Assembly: GCA_020634215.1 (NCBI GenBank)
Contig: JACKCD010000036.1
Span: forward strand, 1-57,303
DNA length: 57,303 bases
Origin: Ardenticatenaceae bacterium
GTDB taxonomy: Bacteria > Chloroflexota > Anaerolineae > Promineifilales > Promineifilaceae
Direction: 5' to 3'
The notes beneath the pieces are model-generated. The model worked only from the letters and a program-made list of their open reading frames with translations. It had not been told where the DNA came from and searched no databases. The number at the start of each line of letters is the position of its first letter. The stretch's first letter is position 1. Below, piece by piece: positions 27,618 to 35,391 of the stretch. The position numbers were made by a program, and so were the translations under genes.

Positions 27618-27668
27618 GGAATAGTGGCTGGTGGTTAGTGGTTGATACCAGCCACTAACCACTTCGTG
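27618..27668. repeat. Inverted repeat between lon and the 240-residue membrane protein gene
   Basis: GTGGCTGGTGGTTAGTGG on the left and CCAGCCACTAACCAC on the right form a hairpin. It directly follows the stop region of the leftward gene ending at 27674 and is a plausible terminator. The rest of 27466-27617 holds only the lon upstream region, with no gene seen. Confidence 0.65.
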
Positions 27669-27673
27669 GGGTC

Positions 27674-28396
27674 TTATCTGCCTAAAAAGCGCAGCACAAC
27701 GCCTGCCCCCAGCAGCAGCACGCTGAGGCCGCCGCAGATGAGACCAAAGATGAGCATTTGACCGGGGGCGGCACGAACGGCCGTTACATACCCCTCTGGA
27801 TTCCCACCAAACAACTTTGTTGCCGTGATGATGCCGTTGCCTTGCCACGTCCCATCAACCGTCACTGCCTGCCCCGGCAAATAGCCGGTGGTGCGGCGTG
27901 TTTCCTTGCCGGGGTCGCCCTCGTCATATCGCTGGGCTTCCATGAAGGTGGTGCCAGGTGGGATTTGGATGGTGAGCAAACGGCCGTTATCGGCCCGCAT
28001 TTCCATTTCCCCCGCTGGCTCTGTCACCCGGTTCCAACTGTCGCCAACCGTTTCCATTGGGTTGCCATCAACGTCGGTGGTTTGTTTTAACGGCCGTTCC
28101 TCCACATAAAACAGCACCAGCCCCTGCTCCCCGGCCGCCGCCTCCGGCGAAAGCTGCGCCGCAAACAGTGCCCGTGTCCCTGGTGTCAACGCATCCAGCT
28201 CATCCCCGCTCGGCTGATCCAGCCCCGCCACTTCGCGCCCTTCCATAAAACTGGCTGGCACGGCACACATTGTCATCCCGCACGCCATAAAAATGCCCAG
28301 AATGCCAAAGATGAGCAGCACCGGCGAAAAGCCATTGCGCCGCCGCCGAAACAGCCGAAACTCGGAAATGATGGGTAAATTGGGTTGATAGACCAT
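27674..28396 (-). CDS. Membrane protein with two transmembrane segments, unknown function
   Basis: A 240-residue protein with AGGAGGG just before the ATG at 28396. A hydrophobic segment at about residues 24-45 (VLLIFGILGIFMACGMTMCA) and another near the C-terminus (about 212-236) flank a beta-rich domain of roughly 165 residues. The topology resembles the GIDE-type or OB-fold domains held between two helices (PGQAVTVDGTWQGNGIITATK is OB-like), but I cannot assign a family. It is divergent from the NBR1-type lipoprotein gene. Three palindromes lie in it. Confidence 0.68.
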   Translation of the reverse strand: MVYQPNLPIISEFRLFRRRRNGFSPVLLIFGILGIFMACGMTMCAVPASFMEGREVAGLDQPSGDELDALTPGTRALFAAQLSPEAAAGEQGLVLFYVEERPLKQTTDVDGNPMETVGDSWNRVTEPAGEMEMRADNGRLLTIQIPPGTTFMEAQRYDEGDPGKETRRTTGYLPGQAVTVDGTWQGNGIITATKLFGGNPEGYVTAVRAAPGQMLIFGLICGGLSVLLLGAGVVLRFLGR

Positions 28397-28534
28397 GTTC
28401 CCTCCTAAATGTGGTCAAAAGTTGTGCTAAGTATACCTTTATAAACGGCCGTTCCCTATTACCCAAAATACAGCCGACCATAGACCTCGGATACCAACCA
28501 TTCTTGTGTTATCCTTATGAGCAAACAAGCATTT

Positions 28535-28583
28535 TAGGCAGGGTTGACGCAATGTTTCAGGCTTTGATGGGAAAATCCTGCCT
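28535..28583. promoter_or_regulatory. Inverted repeat TAGGCAGG upstream of the lipoprotein gene
   Basis: TAGGCAGG at 28535-28542 and CCTGCCTA at 28576-28583, 20 bp before the start codon at 28604. It could be an operator or a 5' leader hairpin. Low confidence. Confidence 0.35.
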
Positions 28584-28603
28584 AGAACCTTTGGGAGAAT
28601 GGC

Positions 28604-30298
28604 ATGAAACGTTGGTTGCTTATCTGGATAGTTTTGTTGATGGCCTGCACGGGGGCAGAAACGGCCGTTTCCCCCACCTCCATTGCCGATGCCCCACCCA
28701 CTGCCGAACCCGCGCCGGTGGAGGAAACTGCTGCGCCAACACCCGTCACAATCGAGGAAGAAACGGCCGTTGAAGAGGTTGTTACCCCCCGCGACAACAG
28801 CGATACCATTCTGCTTCCCCGCGACTTTAGCTACGAGGGCGTGTCGCTGCGCTACAACGACACAATGGCTCGCGCCATCACGGGCGAAAAATTGGCGGCG
28901 ATGGCCGGGGTCTATGGCTTCGGCGTAGATGGGCCTCCATTGTTCTACAACGGCGTACCCGACTTCATCCGGCTGACGCTGGCAAATGATCTAACGGCCG
29001 TTCACCCCAGCCTGCTCGTCGTCCAACCCATCCGCGACGACGGCGGCCAGCTTTACAGCAGCTACGCAGAATTTGATCACGACCGCTTTACCCGCCTCAG
29101 CGAACAGCTAGGCACTCAGTCTGACCCCGCTCTTGCTAACCCCGATGCCTTTTTCCCCGTCATCCAAACCCGTTACCTGTCGTTCCAAAACGGCACCGCC
29201 CTGCGCCAGGTCAGCCACATTCCCGGCAGCATGGGGCCAACCGACATCAACAACCGCAATCTTTTTTACACGGTGGAGGGGGTGACGGAAAACGGCCGTT
29301 ATTTCTTCTGGCTCCAATTCCCCGTCACCGCCTCCGTTCTCAGCGACGAACCCATGGCGCTGGAAGATTTGGACAACCTCTACCGCAGCAACGAGGCATA
29401 TGAGACCTATATTGACAACAAATTTGCCCAGCTTGCCGAACTGAGCGACGGCGACTTTTCCCCATCGCTGGCCGAACTCGATGCTTTTATCGCAACCATT
29501 TTTATTGCCGACGATGCCAGCATTGTTACTTCGCTCCCCCTTAACGACCCCAACTGCACCAATGACGCATCCTTTGTAGCCGATGTGACGATTCCCGACG
29601 GAACGGCCGTTCCTGCCCGCAGCCGCTTTGAAAAAATTTGGCGCATCCAAAACACGGGAAGCTGCACCTGGACGGCGGCCTATGACCTCATCCCGGCTGC
29701 GCCATCGCCAATTGAGGTGGAGTGGGGAAATAAACGGCCGTTTGGAGCCGTCGCCCCCGGTGAAGAAATAGACATCTCGCTCAACCTCGTTGCCCCCGCC
29801 CTCGCCGGAACTTATGTAGCCGATTGGCAGCTTCACACCCCATTCAACATGCAAAGCAACAGCATACCCGAACCATTCGGCCCGCAAATCTACACCGAAA
29901 TTGTGGTTCCCGAAAACGGGCAACCCGAGCCGCCGCCGCAGGGGGATTGGCAGCTCTACAGCTACGCCTACGGCCCCGTCCACGCCGTCACCGAAGAGCA
30001 AGCCAACGCCAAAATCAGCCAAAAAGCGATCTTCACCCCCACCACCATCACCTTCGGCGACCAAAGTTGTGACAGCGTCACCTACACCGCCCGCTTCGTC
30101 AGCCCTGCCGACTACCTGCAACAAACCTATCAAGCTCCGCCCGAAACCATCTATTTAGGACAAGAAAACATGGACATCATCACCACCAACTGCCCCATCC
30201 CCGGCTTTAGCGACATCATCCGCCTTACCACCATCTACAACACCACCCTCATCATCAACCAAGACGGCGTTTTCTACTTCATGTACCAGAACAATTAG
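28604..30298 (+). CDS. Lipoprotein with NBR1-type Ig-like domain
   Basis: A 564-residue lipoprotein. The ATG at 28604 follows GGGAGAATGGC; the signal peptide MKRWLLIWIVLLMAC ends at a lipobox Cys at 15. A Thr/Glu/Pro-rich linker covers about residues 16-65. Residues 70-300 are a globular domain I do not recognise. Residues about 325-435 match the central Ig-like domain of NBR1 (Next to BRCA1) found in many Chloroflexota lipoproteins: SRFEKIWRIQNTGSCTWT, then LNLVAPALAGTYVADWQLH. The C-terminal 110 residues are a separate small domain. It probably acts outside the membrane in protein or ligand binding. Seven palindromes occur in the gene, the densest cluster in the window, several encoding ETAV or NGR. 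Confidence 0.85.
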   Translation: MKRWLLIWIVLLMACTGAETAVSPTSIADAPPTAEPAPVEETAAPTPVTIEEETAVEEVVTPRDNSDTILLPRDFSYEGVSLRYNDTMARAITGEKLAAMAGVYGFGVDGPPLFYNGVPDFIRLTLANDLTAVHPSLLVVQPIRDDGGQLYSSYAEFDHDRFTRLSEQLGTQSDPALANPDAFFPVIQTRYLSFQNGTALRQVSHIPGSMGPTDINNRNLFYTVEGVTENGRYFFWLQFPVTASVLSDEPMALEDLDNLYRSNEAYETYIDNKFAQLAELSDGDFSPSLAELDAFIATIFIADDASIVTSLPLNDPNCTNDASFVADVTIPDGTAVPARSRFEKIWRIQNTGSCTWTAAYDLIPAAPSPIEVEWGNKRPFGAVAPGEEIDISLNLVAPALAGTYVADWQLHTPFNMQSNSIPEPFGPQIYTEIVVPENGQPEPPPQGDWQLYSYAYGPVHAVTEEQANAKISQKAIFTPTTITFGDQSCDSVTYTARFVSPADYLQQTYQAPPETIYLGQENMDIITTNCPIPGFSDIIRLTTIYNTTLIINQDGVFYFMYQNN

Positions 30299-30304
30299 GA
30301 ATAG

Positions 30305-30544
30305 CACTTAATTTGCTCGGAGAATTTTTTTGAGCTTAACGGCCGTTCTTTCCATGAACTCTGCACCTATTATGAGGTACAATGGCTAGGTGGTACAGCT
30401 TTACCCCAACAAGCCGAGGAAATCTTTATGTGGGTTGACCCCCAACACATAGCCCCCGTTGACCTGCGACCCGCTTTCTTGAAAACCCACCTCGTTAACC
30501 CAGCCCCAAATCTGGAGTTAATAATTTACCGAGATAGAGAGTAA
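30305..30544 (+). pseudogene. C-terminal remnant of a Nudix hydrolase
   Basis: An open frame without a plausible start encodes ENFFELNGRSFHELCTYY, then EEIFMWVDPQHIAPVDLRP and NLELIIYRDRE before the stop at 30542. This matches the C-terminal third of small Nudix hydrolases (NGRxFHEL followed by E..F.WV ... L.P). The catalytic Nudix box GX5EX7REUXEEXGU would lie upstream and is absent; the frame is closed by a stop at 30302. It therefore looks like a gene cut off by a deletion or insertion at its left side. It lies just before the restriction-modification genes. Confidence 0.65.
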
Positions 30545-30547
30545 AGC

Positions 30548-30688
30548 ATGGAAACAATGATAAAAATGCTTCAGGAAATTCAACCTCACTGGCAAATTTT
30601 GCGCCCTTATCTTTCTCTCCACAATGAGCAAGATGATGATCGGCCAATTGAACATCAGCTTATTTTAGGAAAACAACATGCAGCGTAA
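30548..30688 (+). CDS. Possible 46-residue protein coupled to the DNA methyltransferase gene
   Basis: A short frame starting METMIKMLQEIQPHW and ending GKQHAA, overlapping the methyltransferase start by 11 nt (ATGCAGCGTAA). GAGAGTAAAGC lies just before the ATG. The product is helical and acidic and lacks a helix-turn-helix motif, so it is not an obvious controller protein. It may be a small regulator, a leader peptide that couples translation, or a chance frame. Confidence 0.4.
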   Translation: METMIKMLQEIQPHWQILRPYLSLHNEQDDDRPIEHQLILGKQHAA

Positions 30689-31874
30689 AGATGGAAAACC
30701 GAAACGTAAAGCCTTGCGTTCCATGCCCCGGTTCCAACATGGGTTTCGTAATAATCCATCAACCAATTTATATCGCCGCTCACTTTGGTCAGGTGTGCAT
30801 ACGGACCAGAACTACTCGGTGGTTTCCTTGTTCTCTGGTTGCGGAGGGCTAGATTTGGGCTTTGCCGGAGGGTTTACCTTTCTTGATAAACAGTACAACG
30901 CACTTCCCTTTGATATTGTTCATGCCGTAGACAATAGCGAAGATGCTGTTACCACCTATCAATTAAATTTAGGCGATCATATCCATCTTGGAGATTTAAC
31001 AACGTTAGCTGTTGGCAAAATCCCGCAGGCTACCATCCTCATGGGCGGGTTCCCCTGCCAGGATTTCTCCTCGTCAGGCTCCAAGGCCGGGTTTGCTGGT
31101 AAACGCGGTCAACTCTATCAAGTCTTGGCTGAGTACATGGCCTACCATCAACCAGAAATAGTTGTCGGCGAAAATGTACCCCATCTTGCTCGGCTAAACG
31201 GGGGCGTTTATCTGGACACCATCCTGCGGGATTTTGAACGGGAGGGATATAGATTTGATGTATGGGATTTATTTGCCCCCGACTATGGTTTGCCGCAAAG
31301 TCGTAGAAGGCTGTTTTTAATCGGTGTTCGGAAAGATTTGGCTGGCTATCCTGTTAAGCCTAAACCCACACACAAATATGCTCATGTTTCCATTGCAGAG
31401 GGTTTACATGATCTGGAAAACATAATAGATGAAACAGTTGCCAATCAAAGCCAATACTTCGTTTCAACCCGTGCCACATCAGGTGGAGGACAGGGGGATC
31501 ACACCAATGATGCAGAGAAAGTGGCTTATTGTATTCGTGCCAACGCTCGTGGACGCATTCAATTTCATTATAAACTGCCGCGAAGGCTGACTGTACGTGA
31601 GTGTGCCCGGCTGCAATCGTTTCCAGATGAATTTGTTTTCCCGTTTTCTACACAAAGAAATTTAACCCTTATTGGCAATGCCGTCCCCCCTATTTTGGGT
31701 TATCACGTTGCTACGTCTATTCGTGATTTTTTGGATGCCAAATCAAAGAACGCATCGCCAGAGCTGCCAGAAATTCACCAAATCGAAGAAAAGGGCGTTA
31801 CACGGGAGCGTGTACGACCTATTCAACTCAGTTTGTTTGCCAAAATTCCCAAGATCATTGAGCCAATCAAATGA
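30678..31874 (+). CDS. DNA (cytosine-5-)-methyltransferase of a type II restriction-modification system
   Basis: A 398-residue C5-methyltransferase. Motif I SLFSGCGGLDLGF is at about residue 50, motif IV GGFPCQDFSSSGSKAG with the catalytic Cys at about 121, motif VI ENVPHL at about 157, motif VIII PQSRRRLFLIG at about 210, and motifs IX/X RECARLQSFPDEF and GNAVPP near 310-335. The target recognition region lies between motifs VIII and IX (about residues 225-300); the recognised sequence cannot be read from it. The ATG at 30678 has AGGA 8 nt upstream. It overlaps the downstream nuclease gene by 4 nt (ATGA). AT-richer than neighbours and free of palindromes, so probably acquired. Confidence 0.95.
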   Translation: MQRKDGKPKRKALRSMPRFQHGFRNNPSTNLYRRSLWSGVHTDQNYSVVSLFSGCGGLDLGFAGGFTFLDKQYNALPFDIVHAVDNSEDAVTTYQLNLGDHIHLGDLTTLAVGKIPQATILMGGFPCQDFSSSGSKAGFAGKRGQLYQVLAEYMAYHQPEIVVGENVPHLARLNGGVYLDTILRDFEREGYRFDVWDLFAPDYGLPQSRRRLFLIGVRKDLAGYPVKPKPTHKYAHVSIAEGLHDLENIIDETVANQSQYFVSTRATSGGGQGDHTNDAEKVAYCIRANARGRIQFHYKLPRRLTVRECARLQSFPDEFVFPFSTQRNLTLIGNAVPPILGYHVATSIRDFLDAKSKNASPELPEIHQIEEKGVTRERVRPIQLSLFAKIPKIIEPIK

Positions 31875-32674
31875 CACGACACGATCAAGACGAGCATTTT
31901 CGAGAGCTTTTTTTGGCTCCAATTCGCAAATGTGCTGAGTATCAGCCTGTTTTTGGGCAAGGTAAGCGTGATGGGCTAAGTCTTGCGGAATTCCAAACAG
32001 TATATGGTGGCGATCTGTTTTACGCCTGGCTAGGGCTTGACAATCCTGCCGTCTATGCGGCTCACAAAGCTGCTGGGGGTTTAACCTCTGTCTATCGGCA
32101 ACTCGGTATTGGCAGCGAGCGTTTATTTCGGGCCATTATTGCTGAATCGTTGAATCTTTCTGAAACACAAATGGAATGGAGCTATGAGTATGTTCAGTCA
32201 GGCAATCAAAAGGGCATTCATACACTTGATGCTTGCATTCGGCTTACTGATCTGGATTCAGGGACACGAAAACGATTCGTACAATGGCTTGCAAAGGCGA
32301 AACTTCTTGTGGCTGGAAATGTGGCGCAGGGCATTCATGTTGATGGCATTGTTTTTGAAGTTCGGCAGGGTTACAAAAGTGCAGACTCCAAGCGGCAAAA
32401 TGCTGATCTACGGTTTGGCATTCGGGCATATCAGGCGAATTTGTTGCCTGTTTTTGTCATTATGTCATCACAAATGAGTGAGCCAGTCATCAGCCGCTAT
32501 CGAAGTGATGGGATGTTGGTGCTTACAGGAGTGCATCATGTTGACCCCACGATCTCCACTTTTGCGTTTTTTGATCAAGTCGTTGGGTACAATTTGGCTG
32601 AATTTTTCACCCGAAACCGTTTTTTGATTCAGGATGAGATTAAAAAGATAGTTGAAAAGTTGCTATCTCCGTAA
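31871..32674 (+). CDS. Probable type II restriction endonuclease, partner of the C5 methyltransferase
   Basis: A 267-residue protein translationally coupled (ATGA overlap) to the methyltransferase. The arrangement is the main evidence for its role. The region at about residues 156-180 (HVDGIVFEVRQGYKSADSKR) fits a PD-(D/E)XK-type nuclease centre, with the Asp of VDG, Glu of FEV and Lys of QGYKS as candidate catalytic residues. No specific restriction enzyme family is recognised and the target sequence is unknown. The composition is AT-rich like the methyltransferase, and no palindrome is present. Confidence 0.8.
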   Translation: MTRHDQDEHFRELFLAPIRKCAEYQPVFGQGKRDGLSLAEFQTVYGGDLFYAWLGLDNPAVYAAHKAAGGLTSVYRQLGIGSERLFRAIIAESLNLSETQMEWSYEYVQSGNQKGIHTLDACIRLTDLDSGTRKRFVQWLAKAKLLVAGNVAQGIHVDGIVFEVRQGYKSADSKRQNADLRFGIRAYQANLLPVFVIMSSQMSEPVISRYRSDGMLVLTGVHHVDPTISTFAFFDQVVGYNLAEFFTRNRFLIQDEIKKIVEKLLSP

Positions 32675-32688
32675 AAAGGCTTGGGTTT

Positions 32689-33696
32689 ATGCAGTCATCA
32701 GGTCAAAAACAAGGGGCTATTCCGGCAAAACGTTCTTCACACGGGCTGTCACGCCGCGAAATGCGGGCAAGTTTGCTGCTGCCTATTGGCATTATTGTGG
32801 CGATTTGGCTGGTGGGGCTGGTGGTGGCGGCGGTGGTGCCAACGGCCGTTAATTTCACCACCATCATCAGCCTCACCATCGCCCTCAGCCTCATCGTTTT
32901 CCTGCTCTACTGGACACGGGGAACAAACGGCCGTTTGCGTCTCCTCGCCCTCCTCTTTGCCTTGCCCGCCCTCATTGGCCTCACCAGCGGTGTTACCAGC
33001 GGCAACTTGCGCCCCATCATTATCGGCGTTGCCCTCACCTTCTTCCTCCTCGTCGCCCAACGCTTTTTCAGCACCCCCCTCTCCTTCCGCGCCGCCCACG
33101 CCGCCTTCCAGCGCGGCGATTTGGACAGTGCCCTGCGGCTCATCAACAAATCCATTGATGCCCGCCCCACCTTTTGGGAATCCCACCAGCTTCGCGCCCT
33201 CATCCGCCTCGCCCAGCTAGACTTTCGCCGCGCCGAAGCCGATGCCCGCGAAGCCATCGCCTTTGGTGCCAACGCCCACCAGCCCCTTAACACCCTCGGC
33301 CAAATCTATCTGGCCCAGGAACAGTATGCCGCCGCGCAGCAGGCGTATGAACAAGCGTTGGCGTTGGCTCCCGACAGCGCCATTTACCAATTTTACCTGG
33401 GGCTGTGCCACTTCCGGCAGCACCAGTACCGTCCCGCCGCCGAAAATCTGGCCGCTGCCACTCAGGGCACCCTGCCCACCAGCCGCTACGACCTGCGAGC
33501 TTACTACTATCTTGGCCGCAGCCTCGACAAGCTAGGCGACAAAAAAACGGCGCAAGAAGCCTACGCCGCTATGCCCAACTTCAAAGATGGGCTAGCCACC
33601 CTTGAAGAGCAGCTAGCCCACCAGCCCGATTACCCCCACGTTGCCCGTCTACGTCAGGACGTGGCTGAGTTGAAGATAGTAATCGGTAATCGGTAA
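32689..33696 (+). CDS. TPR-repeat membrane protein
   Basis: A 335-residue protein with three or four N-terminal membrane helices (about residues 27-52, 57-75, 82-100, 106-125) followed by about five tetratricopeptide repeats from 140 to 325 (for example RAAHAAFQRGDLDSALRLIN, then EQYAAAQQAYEQALALAPDS). It probably scaffolds protein interactions on the cytoplasmic face. It starts 14 nt after the nuclease gene, but its GC-rich composition and two palindromes mark it as native DNA rather than part of the restriction system. Its last residues IVIGNR and the stop are formed by a copy of the GTAATCGG repeat, so the original C-terminus has been altered. Confidence 0.82.
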   Translation: MQSSGQKQGAIPAKRSSHGLSRREMRASLLLPIGIIVAIWLVGLVVAAVVPTAVNFTTIISLTIALSLIVFLLYWTRGTNGRLRLLALLFALPALIGLTSGVTSGNLRPIIIGVALTFFLLVAQRFFSTPLSFRAAHAAFQRGDLDSALRLINKSIDARPTFWESHQLRALIRLAQLDFRRAEADAREAIAFGANAHQPLNTLGQIYLAQEQYAAAQQAYEQALALAPDSAIYQFYLGLCHFRQHQYRPAAENLAAATQGTLPTSRYDLRAYYYLGRSLDKLGDKKTAQEAYAAMPNFKDGLATLEEQLAHQPDYPHVARLRQDVAELKIVIGNR

Positions 33697-33705
33697 TCGG
33701 TAATG
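33678..33705. repeat. GTAATCGG direct repeat at the 3' end of the TPR gene
   Basis: Three tandem copies of GTAATCG(G) overlap the end of the coding sequence and supply its stop codon. Confidence 0.75.
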
Positions 33706-34005
33706 TCGTTGCACGACCGCATCGCGTACAGTTGGGTTGCTGGCTACTGCTTACTGGTTTCATCGAAACAGATTATCAATCACCCTTTTGATATAAAAAA
33801 AACCAATTTTCTAACAATCTACTCATTCTACTTGGTTTTTTCTCTACTATACTTACGGGTGGATTGGTGCCACACTTCATCTTTTTCCAATCACTACAAG
33901 CTAAATTTCATAACCTTGGTTAAGGGTACTTACTGGCAGTTGCTTACTGCCAGTAGGTAATGCGTTTCATGAAGCGTTAGAAATGCCAATAAACACGGAG
34001 TAGCT
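33706..34005. other. AT-rich non-coding interval
   Basis: No gene is seen. The interval is AT-rich and contains an inverted repeat at about 33931-33957 (TACTGGCAG and CTGCCAGTA) that resembles a terminator or operator. The lipoprotein start at 34006 lacks a strong ribosome binding site (CACGGAGTAGCT). Confidence 0.5.
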
Positions 34006-35391
34006 ATGTTAAAGTCAAAAAAATGTTTTTGTCTCTGTCTAATTATCCTGCTGACAGCCTGTATGCCAACCGATGCAGCCTTGGTTAGCCCGCAGGTCGT
34101 CGCAACCAATGCCACCCGCCCGGCAACAACCAACTCATCCTCCCCCAGCCAAACAGCGGAGGTACCTTATCCCATTGATGAGCCATACCCAGCCCCAATC
34201 CCTACCCGCCCCCCACAACCCACCGAGACCCCTTTTTTGACTCCTACCCCGCCTCCTTTGCCTACGCCTTTGCCCACGCCTCAGGTAACGGTGATACCAA
34301 CGGCCGTTCCTCCCATTATCCCTGACGCACAAACGGCAGACTCATTTAGCATCCTCTATCGTGAAGATAATCTCATCAAGCAATTAGATGGCGAAAGCAA
34401 GGAGGCAGAGGTCATACTAGATACTTTTGCAACAACATCTCTTTACCTCGCCAATCGCAGTCACGGAATAGGATGGTATGAATGGGGAAGCCTCTCACCA
34501 GATTCCAAGAAACTTGCACTTGTTTTAAGTACGGTACCAGAGCTGCATCTTCCATCGCAAGATACTCCCAGCTTTTCCATATACATATTTGATCTTGATA
34601 CAAGAGAACTTACCTTTCTTGTCGAAGATGCAATCGAACCAGTTTGGTCTCCCGATGGAACAAAAATCGCGTATCGTCGCCAGATTCCAGAGCAAGATGG
34701 TGGGATTAGCTCTGGTCTTTGGCTTTTTGATCTCGTTGCCGCCACGACCCACGAAATATATTCTGTTGAGCAAAACGCCGGCCGCTATGTTACACAATAC
34801 AGTTGGTCTCCAGACAGCAAAGCTATCGTTACATTAGACATCATTGCCCAATCTTCCGTTAAATTAGTAGTCGTGCCCATTAGCAACGCAACACCGCCAA
34901 CAACTATTATCCCAGAAACAACTGAAGACCTTTTTTCCCCGCAGTGGTCACCTGATGGCTCACAAATCGCGTTTGTAACCACGCAAAGCAAACAGCCAAC
35001 CTCTCAAAAAATTGCAAATATCTGGGTAACCACACCCGATGGCTCACAAATACGACAACTCACACAAAACATTTTTGTTACAGGCGGGCAACCAACATGG
35101 TCGTCCGATGGACAATGGCTCGCCTTTGCTGGAGCCGCTCTCTTTGAAAGTAACGAACCAACTACTGAAATCTGGCTGGTTAAGGCTGATGGTTCTCACA
35201 TAAAACGGCTTACAGCGGAAAGTAACAACAAACTCAATGTGTTAATGCCCATTTGGTCTCCAAACAACTCGATAATTGTCTTTTCCAAAGAACAAACTGA
35301 ATTATGGGTGTATCAACTTGCGACTGGGGATCAACGCCAAATTGGTTTAGCGACGTTAGGGTTTATCATAAAGGCTAAAGAAGTAAAATGA
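34006..35391 (+). CDS. Lipoprotein with TolB-like PD40 beta-propeller
   Basis: A 461-residue lipoprotein: signal peptide MLKSKKCFCLCLIILLTAC with the lipobox Cys at 19, a Pro/Thr-rich linker (about residues 40-105), then a six-bladed WD40-like beta-propeller. Blade motifs are LSPDSKKLALVLS, WSPDGTKIAYRR, WSPDSKAIVTLD, WSPDGSQIAFVT, WSSDGQWLAFAG and WSPNNSIIVFSK, as in TolB. It likely binds another envelope protein or glycan on the outer face of the membrane. The stop overlaps the start of the M23 peptidase gene by 4 nt, so the two are translationally coupled and probably work together on the cell wall or surface (inference). AT-rich; only one palindrome, in the linker. Confidence 0.85.
   Translation: MLKSKKCFCLCLIILLTACMPTDAALVSPQVVATNATRPATTNSSSPSQTAEVPYPIDEPYPAPIPTRPPQPTETPFLTPTPPPLPTPLPTPQVTVIPTAVPPIIPDAQTADSFSILYREDNLIKQLDGESKEAEVILDTFATTSLYLANRSHGIGWYEWGSLSPDSKKLALVLSTVPELHLPSQDTPSFSIYIFDLDTRELTFLVEDAIEPVWSPDGTKIAYRRQIPEQDGGISSGLWLFDLVAATTHEIYSVEQNAGRYVTQYSWSPDSKAIVTLDIIAQSSVKLVVVPISNATPPTTIIPETTEDLFSPQWSPDGSQIAFVTTQSKQPTSQKIANIWVTTPDGSQIRQLTQNIFVTGGQPTWSSDGQWLAFAGAALFESNEPTTEIWLVKADGSHIKRLTAESNNKLNVLMPIWSPNNSIIVFSKEQTELWVYQLATGDQRQIGLATLGFIIKAKEVK

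Noticed and set aside
30678..31874. Direct claim that this C5 methyltransferase modifies the AACGGCCGTT palindrome
   Set aside because: The recognition region cannot be read from sequence, and the module looks acquired, whereas the palindrome is old and widespread. Kept only as a question.
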